Position numbers and translations under genes: made by a program. A stretch of 64,000 bases of DNA from Methylococcaceae bacterium. GTDB taxonomy: Bacteria > Pseudomonadota > Gammaproteobacteria > Methylococcales > Methylomonadaceae. Positions 48,896-56,412 of this stretch are shown piece after piece; within the stretch, counting starts at the first letter, position 1, and every line of letters begins with the position of its first letter. The stretch is taken from positions 1 through 64,000 of the forward strand of contig DAOUSN010000007.1 in NCBI GenBank assembly GCA_030627205.1, given 5' to 3'. The notes beneath the pieces are model-generated. The model was not told the DNA's origin and searched no databases. It worked only from the letters and a program-made list of their open reading frames with translations.

Positions 48896-49599
48896 TGATA
48901 TTTCCAAATATGGGCTTATATGCCATTACTTGTACTGAAAATAAATGTGGTGAACAAATTATTGCCGAAGTTGCAGCTGCTATTAAAGGTGGTGCGGTAG
49001 TGATTCAATATCGTGATAAAAATCCCGTTGATGAACTTTATTTAGGGACTGAATTATTAACCTTATGTCGTTCACATAATGTGCCTTTATTAATTAACGA
49101 TAATATAGATTTAGCTACTAGTATTGGCGCGGATGGGGTGCATTTAGGTAAAGATGATGGCGCTATTAAACAAGCCAGAAAGCAATTAGGTGTGAAGGCA
49201 ATCATTGGAGTTTCTTGTTATAATGATATTAAATTAGCTTTAAAAGCTGAAAAAGAAAGTGCTGATTATGTTGCTTTTGGACGTTTTTTTCCGTCATCAT
49301 CTAAACCTCTTGCGGCGCCGGCAGAACTAAAAACTTTACAACAAGCAAAAATACGCCTAAACCTTCCTATTGTTGCTATTGGCGGAATTTTACCCGAAAA
49401 TGGTGAGGAATTATTAACCGCAGGTTCTGATTTATTAGCGGTTATTGGCGGTATATTTAAACAAGATGATGTTGAACAATCAGCTTATGCCTACCAATCA
49501 TTATTTACGCATCGTTCGCGGATTTTATGTGATAGCTCATTTAGACATGCTCTCGCATCAACACGTTATGCTATGATGATTAAACGTTGGTTTTCTTGA
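48895..49599 (+). CDS. thiE: Thiamine-phosphate synthase ThiE
   Basis: TIM-barrel enzyme of about 234 residues that joins HMP-PP and thiazole phosphate. The start is the GTG at 48895, overlapping the thiD TAG by one base; an upstream TTG in frame would read into thiD. Motifs: VVIQYRDK, PLLINDNIDLATSIGADGVHLGKDD, IIGVSCYND, YVAFGRFFPSSSKP and VAIGGI. The C-terminal 30 residues (HRSRILCDSSFRHALAS) extend beyond the usual end and look unrelated. Confidence 0.92.
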   Translation: MIFPNMGLYAITCTENKCGEQIIAEVAAAIKGGAVVIQYRDKNPVDELYLGTELLTLCRSHNVPLLINDNIDLATSIGADGVHLGKDDGAIKQARKQLGVKAIIGVSCYNDIKLALKAEKESADYVAFGRFFPSSSKPLAAPAELKTLQQAKIRLNLPIVAIGGILPENGEELLTAGSDLLAVIGGIFKQDDVEQSAYAYQSLFTHRSRILCDSSFRHALASTRYAMMIKRWFS

Positions 49600-49604
49600 T
49601 AATG

Positions 49605-49961
49605 ATGGACACAAAAATAATCAAACAATTTCCTTTATTATTCTGCTTATTAATCACCGCTTGTTTTAGTTCTGAAAAATTAACCTCTGAGCATTTAAAT
49701 AAAGGTAAAGAGCTTGCTTTTACACGTAGTAAAGGAAATTGTTTGGCCTGTCATATTATTGCTGATGGTGAATTATCTGGAAATTTAGGCCCTGAATTAA
49801 AGAATTTAAAGGGAAGATTTAATAACAAAGGACTATTGCGTCAATTTATTTGGGATGCAACTGTATTTAATTCTAAAACAGCAATGCCACCTTTTGGTAA
49901 AAATAAAATTCTTAGCGAACAAGAAATTGATATGATTATTGATTACTTGTGGCAATTATAA
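49605..49961 (+). CDS. SoxX-like monohaem cytochrome c lipoprotein
   Basis: Protein of 118 residues from the ATG at 49605 (49602 is also possible). Signal peptide with lipobox LLITAC (Cys20), so a membrane-anchored lipoprotein. One haem site CLACH at 46-50, the distal region AMPPFGKNKIL with the axial Met, and SGNLGPELKNLKGRF match SoxX, the small subunit of the SoxAX thiosulfate-oxidising cytochrome. SoxX is usually a free periplasmic protein. soxA and other sox genes are absent here, so an alternative role as an electron carrier is open. Confidence 0.75.
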   Translation: MDTKIIKQFPLLFCLLITACFSSEKLTSEHLNKGKELAFTRSKGNCLACHIIADGELSGNLGPELKNLKGRFNNKGLLRQFIWDATVFNSKTAMPPFGKNKILSEQEIDMIIDYLWQL

Positions 49962-49962
49962 G

Positions 49963-49985
49963 CATTTTCATTTTCATTTTCATTT
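49963..49985 (+). repeat. CATTTT hexamer tandem repeat
   Basis: Almost four copies of CATTTT between the soxX-like stop and the helicase start. In frame with the helicase it would read His-Phe repeats if an upstream start were used. Hexamer slippage would change leader length, not frame. Confidence 0.85.
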
Positions 49986-49995
49986 CTCTAAACTT

Positions 49996-51906
49996 GTGAC
50001 TAAACTTGAACGTATTTTTAGTGATAAAGGGAAGTTAGCTAAAATTATTGATGGCTACCTACCTCGCATCGCTCAAACTGAAATGGCAACTACTATTGCC
50101 GCAACGATTAAAAATCATCAGCATTTAATTGCAGAAGCAGGAACAGGAACAGGTAAAACCTTTGCCTATTTAATTCCTGCGATTTTATCCAACAAAAAAA
50201 TTATTGTTTCAACCGCAACTAAAAATCTACAAGATCAACTATTTAATAATGACCTTCCGCTGATTCGTAAAGTCTTAAGCAATCATCCGTTTAAGTCCGC
50301 ATTACTCAAAGGACGGGCTAATTATCTATGTCATTATCGTTTGAAAAATGCCTTAGATTTAGCAGAAGGATTCAATAAAAAAGAAATGCGGTTATTGTCC
50401 AAAATAAAAACTTGGGCTAATCGTACACGTCATGGTGATATATCTCAAATTGATGATATAACTGAATCTAATCCTATTTGGTATCAAGCTACCTCAACCC
50501 GTGAAAATTGTTTAGGTGCAGATTGTCCTGATTATAGTGATTGTTTTTTAGCAAAAGCGCGTCGTAGAGCGCAAGATGCCGATGTTATTGTGGTTAATCA
50601 TTATTTATTATGTGCTGATTGGTCACTGAGAGAAACTGGATTTGGTGAATTATTACCCGATGCGGAAGTTATTATTCTGGATGAAGCGCATCAATTAGCA
50701 GAAATTGCCTCAAATTTTTTAGGCTTATCATTAAGTGCAAAACAGTTTAATGATTTAAGCGATGATACTTTAGAAGCCTATTTTAAAGAAGCAAAAGATA
50801 TGCCTGATTTGCGTACGGCTTGTGATGATTTAAAACATGAAGCTCAAAACTTGAGATTGGCGTTTGGAAGCAAACTTAGAAAAGGAGAATGGCGTGAAAT
50901 TGAGGCTACCCCTAAAATTTGTGGAGCGTTACAAAGTTTTAGCGAACAATTACAACGTTTAGAAGTTAATTTAGCTAAAGCGGCAGAGAAGTCTCAAGAT
51001 TTAGAAAACTGTAGTAAGCGTTGTGATGAATTAAATTTACAATTGCATAGTATTTTAAACGATGATAATAAAAATGCGATACGCTGGTACGAAACCCATC
51101 GTTTGAGTTTTACCTTAGGGAGTACACCGCTAGAAATTGCTGCCGATTTTCAAAGTTTTATGCACCAATATAAAGCTACGTGGATATTTACCTCGGCGAC
51201 ATTAAGTGTTGCCCAGAGTTTTGACCACTTTACTAATACCTTAGGTTTAAGCAATGTGGACAGTTATAGCTGGAAAAGTCCTTTTGATTATCCTAATCAA
51301 GCTTTATTTTATCATCCACGAGGTTTACCTCAACCTAATGATTCTGATGCGATTGAACGTATTATTGAACTTGTCATTCCTGTTCTTCAAGCCAGTCGAG
51401 GGCGAGCTTTTTTCCTATTTACTAGCTATCGTGCCTTAAATCGTGCCGTAGAATTATTAGAAAATAATTTAGATTATCCATTATTAGTCCAAGGTAGTCG
51501 TCCTAAAACCTTATTATTAGCTGATTTTAAACGTCATGGTAATGCGGTTTTATTAGGAACATCAAGTTTCTGGGAAGGGATTGATGTTCGTGGTGAAGCA
51601 CTATCTTGCGTGATTATAGATAAACTACCTTTTGCCTCACCCTTTGAACCTATTTTAAAAGCTCGCTTAGAAGCGATGAAACAACAAGGGCGTAATGGTT
51701 TTTTTGAGTATCAAGTTCCAGCCGCAGCGATTGCTTTACGCCAAGGAGTTGGAAGATTGATTCGTGATGTTAATGATAGTGGAGTATTAATGGTTTGCGA
51801 TCCACGATTATTAAAACGTGCTTATGGACAAATATTTTTAGATAGTGTTCCTGAAATGCGCCGTACTCGTGAAATTTGTGACGTTGAAGAATTTTTTAAT
51901 CATTAA
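49996..51906 (+). CDS. yoaA: DinG-family ATP-dependent DNA helicase YoaA
   Basis: XPD-like 5'-3' helicase of about 636 residues. Walker A AEAGTGTGKTFAYLIP, Fe-S cluster Cys in NYLCHYR and NCLGADCPDYSDC, DEAH box ILDEAHQLAE and motif VI RQGVGRLIRD are all seen. YoaA works with the HolC subunit in repair of replication forks. The frame is open to 49939, but the extra N-terminus is a His-Phe repeat, so I prefer the GTG at 49996. Its stop lies at the left edge of a direct repeat that recurs before sufB. Confidence 0.92.
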   Translation: MTKLERIFSDKGKLAKIIDGYLPRIAQTEMATTIAATIKNHQHLIAEAGTGTGKTFAYLIPAILSNKKIIVSTATKNLQDQLFNNDLPLIRKVLSNHPFKSALLKGRANYLCHYRLKNALDLAEGFNKKEMRLLSKIKTWANRTRHGDISQIDDITESNPIWYQATSTRENCLGADCPDYSDCFLAKARRRAQDADVIVVNHYLLCADWSLRETGFGELLPDAEVIILDEAHQLAEIASNFLGLSLSAKQFNDLSDDTLEAYFKEAKDMPDLRTACDDLKHEAQNLRLAFGSKLRKGEWREIEATPKICGALQSFSEQLQRLEVNLAKAAEKSQDLENCSKRCDELNLQLHSILNDDNKNAIRWYETHRLSFTLGSTPLEIAADFQSFMHQYKATWIFTSATLSVAQSFDHFTNTLGLSNVDSYSWKSPFDYPNQALFYHPRGLPQPNDSDAIERIIELVIPVLQASRGRAFFLFTSYRALNRAVELLENNLDYPLLVQGSRPKTLLLADFKRHGNAVLLGTSSFWEGIDVRGEALSCVIIDKLPFASPFEPILKARLEAMKQQGRNGFFEYQVPAAAIALRQGVGRLIRDVNDSGVLMVCDPRLLKRAYGQIFLDSVPEMRRTREICDVEEFFNH

Positions 51907-52041
51907 AGACACATTAAATTTATAACTAGCAATTTCTAATTTTACAAAAGTTATAATGAATATTTCTAGTTTAATAACCAAGCTCTTTATAATTAAGCTA
52001 GAGCAAAATAGTTTCAAATTATTTTAAACTTCCAAAAAAAT
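51902..52041 (+). repeat. Left copy of the 140/146-bp direct repeat
   Basis: Begins in the yoaA stop codon and matches 58197-58342 with about 92 percent identity by manual alignment, with one 1-base and one 5-base gap. The 5-base gap removes part of the spacer of the sufB promoter, so this copy looks promoter-dead (TTTATA to CAAAAT only 12 bases). Confidence 0.9.
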
Positions 52042-52192
52042 GATTTATTATCTGTTATGGCTTATCTCTAGCTCAGGTTAATTATCAGTTATCCTCATTA
52101 TTTATTTAACATCGACTCCTTTATTTACTTTACTTTATTTCTGGCGTTGATTTTGATTACTTGATTTTTAAATTTAACCAAATAATTTTATT

Positions 52193-52559
52193 ATGACTAA
52201 TATTCACCCTGTTATTATTAATAACACTTCTAGCTCTAATCAACAAAAAACTGAAAAAGAATTAGCGGATTAATCCGTTGTAGATCTATTTGAAAATGAA
52301 GAACAATCACATAAAACCAGTCATGTGATTGCAAGTTTTGTCGATTCTTATACACGTCAAAAAAATACTTTGGCTTTAGATGTTTAGCTTAATCAGGAGT
52401 TTGCTAAATATCCTGAGATTTGGGCTAATGAGGATGAACGTCAGCAGGCGACTTTAGAAATTATTGAAACGGTATAAAAAAATAATGATGAGAAAGTCGA
52501 TTTATATACTCATTTGGATAAAGGAAAGAGTCGTGAATCATGGTTGGCGAAAAAAATTG
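52193..52559 (+). pseudogene. Truncated first copy of the nuclease-like gene
   Basis: Starts with ATG and is clearly homologous to the first 126 codons of the gene at 53800-55347 (shared segments VIASFVDSY, RQKNTLALDV, LNQEFAKYPEIWA, LDKGKSRESWLAKKIE). It carries three in-frame stops: TAA after ELAD, TAG where the other copy has Trp (LALDV-stop-LNQEF) and TAA where the other has Gln. Homology ends abruptly at KKIE, exactly where a REP-type repeat begins. The nuclease and glycine-rich parts are missing. Confidence 0.88.
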
Positions 52560-52689
52560 AACTCGTAAGATGGGTAAATGTAGAGTTTGTAGGATGGGTA
52601 GAGCGTAATGAGCGATAGCGAAATTAAGCGAAACCCATCATTTTATGCCACCGCTTTGATGGGTTTCGCTATCGCTCTACCCATCCTAC
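52560..52689. repeat. REP/BIME-type palindromic element
   Basis: Perfect 17-bp arms GTAGGATGGGTAGAGCG (52589-52605) and its complement (52673-52689), with inner arms GAAACCCATCA / TGATGGGTTTC. Preceded by a 29-bp lead AACTCGTAAGATGGGTAAA... that recurs at 53613. Confidence 0.9.
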
Positions 52690-52729
52690 AGACTAACTTA
52701 TTTTATGGGTAGGTAATACACATTTCTCG

Positions 52730-52774
52730 TTCCCAAACTCCAGTTTGGGAATGGCTATCAAGCTCTGCTTGATA
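52730..52774. repeat. Second palindromic repeat doublet
   Basis: Two hairpins in tandem: TTCCCAAACT / AGTTTGGGAA (52730-52751) and TATCAAG / CTTGATA (52756-52774). Different in sequence from the GTAGGATGGG element. It lies 110 bases upstream of the antitoxin. Confidence 0.85.
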
Positions 52775-52884
52775 AGTATTACTTTATTTCCAAATTTCTA
52801 TTTGTAAACAAGACTTTTTTACTTGAAAAATATATAAATATAGTTACTATAGCTATAAGAGCTACTTTATAAAAAGGTAAGAAA

Positions 52885-53169
52885 ATGAAAACATTAGCCG
52901 CAAGAGAAGCCAAAAATAAATTTGGACAAATGATGGACAGCGTGCAAAGCGAGCCTGTCACCATTGAAAAAAATGGTCGCCCTGTCGCAGTAGTTCTTTC
53001 AATTAAAGACTATCAAGCAAGCGAACAGTTAAAGCTAGAAGCATTAAAACGTGATATAGCAATCGCACAACAAGAAGTCAAAGAGGGGAAAGTTTTTGAT
53101 TATAGTCCTGATTTAGCTACTAGAATTAAAGCGAGAGGACGTAAACTCTTGAATAAATCTGAAAACTAA
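52885..53169 (+). CDS. Phd/YefM-family antitoxin
   Basis: Protein of 94 residues. The DNA-binding N-terminal half is typical: KTLAAREAKNKFGQMMDSVQSEPVTIEKNGRPVAVVLS. The C-terminal half is helical and charged and would bind the toxin. Shine-Dalgarno AAGGTAAG precedes the ATG. The toxin gene starts two bases after its stop. It sits between the two generations of the nuclease module and probably arrived separately. Confidence 0.9.
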   Translation: MKTLAAREAKNKFGQMMDSVQSEPVTIEKNGRPVAVVLSIKDYQASEQLKLEALKRDIAIAQQEVKEGKVFDYSPDLATRIKARGRKLLNKSEN

Positions 53170-53171
53170 CC

Positions 53172-53469
53172 ATGGCAACTTTACAATTCACCGATATTTC
53201 AGAGCAAGATTTAGATGCGCTATGGCTATATATCGCACAAGACAGCATTCAGTATGCCGATAAATTTATCGAAAAAAATTATTATCAAATGTCAGCTATT
53301 AGTCGAAAATCCAAAAATAGGACGAAAACGCGCCGAACTATCCAAGGATATTTATAGTTTTCTCATTGACCGCTATTGTATTTTTTATAGCCCAATTAAT
53401 GACTCTGGCGTAATTATTCAACGAGTAATTAATAGTTCGCGTGATATTGCTAATATTGATTTTCACTAA
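53172..53469 (+). pseudogene. ParE/RelE-family toxin, frameshifted at an A7 tract
   Basis: The first frame reads MATLQFTDISEQDLDALWL...YADKFIEK and the other reads IIIKCQLLVENPKIGRKRAELSKDIYSFLIDRYCIFYSPI...VINSSRDI. Together they make a normal ParE toxin of about 98 residues. The switch lies at seven A (53272-53278); six A would restore one frame. Unspliced, the product ends after 61 residues and lacks the conserved C-terminal strands. It may be a pseudogene, slippage-expressed, or a sequencing error. The antitoxin is intact. Confidence 0.8.
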
Positions 53470-53486
53470 TTTAGCTTATTTTAAAA

Positions 53487-53621
53487 ATGAAACCAATTAA
53501 ATTTGATTTACCGATAAATAACACACGCATAGTAACATTAAAGCAGTTACAAGAAAACTTAACCCCTGAAATTCTTGAACCTTTACGCTCAGGAAAACTG
53601 TCAAAATGGTTAAACTCGTAA
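53487..53621 (+). pseudogene. Truncated copy of the small partner gene
   Basis: Reads MKPIKFDLPINNTRIVTLKQ... through PLRSGKLSKWLN then a stop, and is homologous to the first ~45 codons of the gene at 55381. Homology ends at KWL, where the same AACTCGTAAGATGGG repeat found at 52560 begins, so this gene too is cut at a REP-type element. Confidence 0.85.
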
Positions 53622-53672
53622 GATGGGTAAACGTAGAGTTTGTAGGATGGGTAGAGCGTAATGAGCGATAGC
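53613..53672. repeat. Second copy of the AACTCGTAAGATGGG repeat
   Basis: Matches 52560-52619 over 60 bp with one clear mismatch, including GTAGGATGGGTAGAGCG and TAATGAGCGATAGC. Only the left half of the longer palindrome is present. It truncates the small partner pseudogene. Confidence 0.88.
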
Positions 53673-53799
53673 TAAATGGAACTAAACCCTATTTTTTACA
53701 ACATAATTTATCAGTTAATTGTGCTATTCTATTTCTCCCTAATCTCAGTATTAGACAAGCTGCTCCCTTATGTTTTAAATTTAACTAAAGCTTCTGATT

Positions 53800-55347
53800 A
53801 TTACTAATCCCCACTCTATTGTTGTTGATAACACTTCTGGCTCTATTTCCAATCAAGAAAAAAGCGAAGAAGAATTGGCGAATGAAACTCTTATAGAAAT
53901 ATTTGATAACGAAGAGAATGCTCAGAAAACTAGCTCTGTCATTGCAAGTTTTGTGGATTCTTATTCACGTCAAAAAAATACTTTAGCTTTAGATGTTTGG
54001 CTTAATCAAGAGTTTGCTAAATATCCTGAGATTTGGGCTGATGAGAATGAACGTCAGCAAGCGACTTTAGAAATCATTGAAACGGTACAAAAAAATAATG
54101 ATGAAAAAGTTGATTTATATGCTCATTTGGATAAAGGAAAGAGTCGTGAATCATGGTTGGCTAAAAAGATAGAGCAAGGGGCAACTGCCGCAGGGGTTGT
54201 TAGTGTTGGGCAATATGCTGAACAGGTTGATAATGTTTTAAAAGATGCGAATCAAAGCACTTGGGATACTTTAACTCGAAAAGATGGCTTGATTAGTCAA
54301 AATGTTAATTTAGATGGTTTTATTGCTGAATATCATCATGCCAGTAGCTTTAATATTGATGCGGTTGCTAAGGGAAGCCCTTATCGTGCTAGGGTTTTAG
54401 AGCCTAAGTTGGGCGATAGCTATGCTAAAAATTCGGTTGATATTGGTATTTATGATGCTGAAGGAAAGTTAGTCCGCCGTTATCAGGCTAAATATGGTGC
54501 GGATAATAAAGCGACGGATAAGCTTTTTGAGAAAGGGGATTGTCGGGGGCAAAGAAAATTAGTCCCTAAAGGTCAGGCGGATGCGAACAGCAGTGAAGTT
54601 ATTGAGATTGATGGTATAAGCTCTAAGCCTTTATCTAAAGAGGAAGCGAAAGCCTTACAAAAACAGGCGCAACAAGAGCAAGAAATTAAGCAATATGATT
54701 GGAACGATGCTAATCGGATGACTATTGCTAAAGAAATTGGTAAGAAAGCTTTAGTTTCAGCCGCTTTTTGTGCAGGTTTTCAAGGTTCACGCATTTTGGG
54801 ACGAAGAGTGTAGAATACTTTAACGGGAAAAGAGAACCGTTCTGCGAATGAAGATTTACAGGAATTTTTTGAGTCTTCAATTAAAAGTGCTGGGAATGTT
54901 GGCGCACAGGTGGCTGTTTCAGGTGCGTTGGTGGTTGCGGCGAAAAGTGGTTGGATAAAGGTTTTAAAAAATACACCTGCGGTGGAGATTGCTAATATTG
55001 CTTATATTAGCATGGAGAATGCGAAGTGTTTATATAAGTTTGCAACGGGTGAGCTATCCGCTATTGAGGCGTTAGATGCAATCGGGAATACGAATTGTAG
55101 TGCGATTGGCGGTATTTATGGTGCAGTTGAAGGTGCGGTTTGGGGTTTAGCTTTAGGTGGTCCAATTGGGGCTTTTGTCGGGAGTGTTGTAGGGGGTATT
55201 GCGGGAAGTGCTATAGCAGAACCTATTTATGAAGGTAGTAAGGCAATTGTTAAAACGGCGGCAAAGGTGATTAAATCGACTTATGAAGGCGTAAAATCTG
55301 CGGCTAAAGGTGTGATGGACACGCTAACATTCGGTTTGTTTTCTTAA
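53800..55347 (+). pseudogene. Predicted PD-(D/E)XK nuclease with glycine-rich C-terminus, one internal TAG
   Basis: One reading frame of about 515 codons broken only by TAG at 54811-54813. The true start, by comparison with the copy at 52193 (ATGACTAAT), is here ATTACTAAT, so ATG has changed to ATT; a TTG at 53875 could serve instead. Numbered from that TTG: Glu152 in FIAEYHHASSF, Asp189 in NSVDIGIYD and QAK at 204-206 form an Asp...Gln-x-Lys site of the Mrr-like nuclease type. After the TAG, a hydrophobic Gly-rich segment (AIGGIYGAVEGAVWGLALGG and beyond) suggests membrane insertion. Not recognised as a named family. A toxin or conflict effector is my inference; the TAG likely inactivates it unless read through. 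Confidence 0.7.
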
Positions 55348-55380
55348 AGTCGCTATTATTTAATTTTTACAAGGAAAAAC

Positions 55381-55659
55381 ATGAAACCGATTAAGTTTGA
55401 TTTGCCTTTAAATGGCTTACATATTGCAAATTTAAAACAGTTAAAAGAAAACTTAACGCCTGAAATTTTTGAACCTTTACGCTCAGGGAAACTGGAGAAA
55501 TGGTTAAAGGTTCGTAATTTAAATGCACATGCAGACCAAATTAATACGAACGATAGGTCGCTAATTATTAACGACGAAAAGGTTCTAAACCATGATAGTT
55601 GGAAATCTTCCGCCTGCTTCTTTAAAAGTATTTGTCATGTTTTTACAAGCATTTATTAA
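55381..55659 (+). CDS. Small protein following the nuclease-like gene
   Basis: Protein of 92 residues, no signal peptide. The first 55 residues (KPIKFDLPLNGLHIANLKQL; LRSGKLEKWLKVRNL) are also found in the truncated copy at 53487, so this is a duplicated gene and its placement after the nuclease-like gene is conserved across both copies. From memory, similar stretches occur at the N-terminus of larger bacterial proteins, but I cannot name the domain. Thirty-three bases after the upstream stop; Shine-Dalgarno AAGGA. An antitoxin/immunity or adaptor role is possible. Confidence 0.6.
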   Translation: MKPIKFDLPLNGLHIANLKQLKENLTPEIFEPLRSGKLEKWLKVRNLNAHADQINTNDRSLIINDEKVLNHDSWKSSACFFKSICHVFTSIY

Positions 55660-55711
55660 CAAGTAACTTGTTAAATTTAATGAAACGAAATGAAACTCAT
55701 CATTTGAGAAA

Positions 55712-55858
55712 TGTAGGGTGGCAATCTTTTCTGCCCACCTTTTATTGCCAATAAATTTTCAAATTATTCCCAAAATAAAATATCATCTTAAAATACGCTT
55801 TTCGGGGGAAAATTTTGGCGGCAAATTTCGGTGGGCAAAAAAGACTGCCCACCCTACA
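55712..55858. repeat. 147-bp palindromic element upstream of the RAYT gene
   Basis: Ends TGTAGGGTGG and CCACCCTACA are inverted. Each end also folds on itself (GGTGGCA...TGCCCACC and GGTGGGCA...TGCCCACC), the two-hairpin form of REP/BIME elements. It ends 36 bases before the RAYT start codon. Confidence 0.9.
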
Positions 55859-55894
55859 CTTTTATTTCTTATGGTTGAAAATTGGAGCGTTGTT

Positions 55895-56377
55895 ATGTCA
55901 AATTATCGCCGCCTTTATGTTAATGGCGGGACTTATTTCTTTACTGTTGTTACTTATCAACGACAACCTTTTTTAATTAATCCACCCTGTCGCTAATGGT
56001 TACGCGAAGCCATTATAGAGACGCGCAAAAACTATCCTTTTATAATTAATGCGTGGGTTTTATTGCCCGACCATTTACATTGTGTCTGGACATTACCTAA
56101 TAATGACCACAATTTTTCTATTCGCTGGAACTTAATCAAAAAACGATTTACCCATGTTGCAAAACCTTATCTACAGCAACCAAACCTAATGACTGCCTCT
56201 AAACAAAAACACCGTGAAAGCACTCTCTGGCAACGGCGTTTTTGGGAACATCAAATCCGCGATGAAAATGATTATCGTCATCATATTGAATATATTCATC
56301 ACAATCCTGTAAAACACGGTCTCGTTAATAACCCTTATCACTGGCAATACTCAACTATCCATCAACAAAAAGAGTAA
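55895..56377 (+). pseudogene. REP-associated tyrosine transposase (RAYT) with one nonsense codon
   Basis: IS200-like Y1 transposase domain of about 160 codons. MSNYRRLYVNGGTYFFTVVTY is the family start, HLH in LLPDHLHCVWTLP is the HUH metal site, and YIHHNPVKHGLV is the RAYT-type C-terminal helix near the catalytic Tyr. One in-frame TAA at 55994-55996 sits where relatives have Gln (R-Q-WLREAI), consistent with a single CAA to TAA change. All else is intact, so the inactivation is recent. The palindrome just upstream is its likely substrate. Confidence 0.88.
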
Positions 56378-56412
56378 ATAAAACCGACTAACCCCATTGA
56401 TTAAAATATCGC

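Noticed and set aside
54910-55347. Separate gene for the glycine-rich protein
   Set aside because: It is in the same frame as the upstream part, with only one TAG between, and has no good ribosome binding site of its own.
52193-56377. Use of TAG or TAA as sense codons in the island
   Set aside because: TAA and TAG both end ordinary genes elsewhere in the window, no suppressor tRNA was seen, and the first copy has stops at several different codons. Pseudogene decay explains this better.
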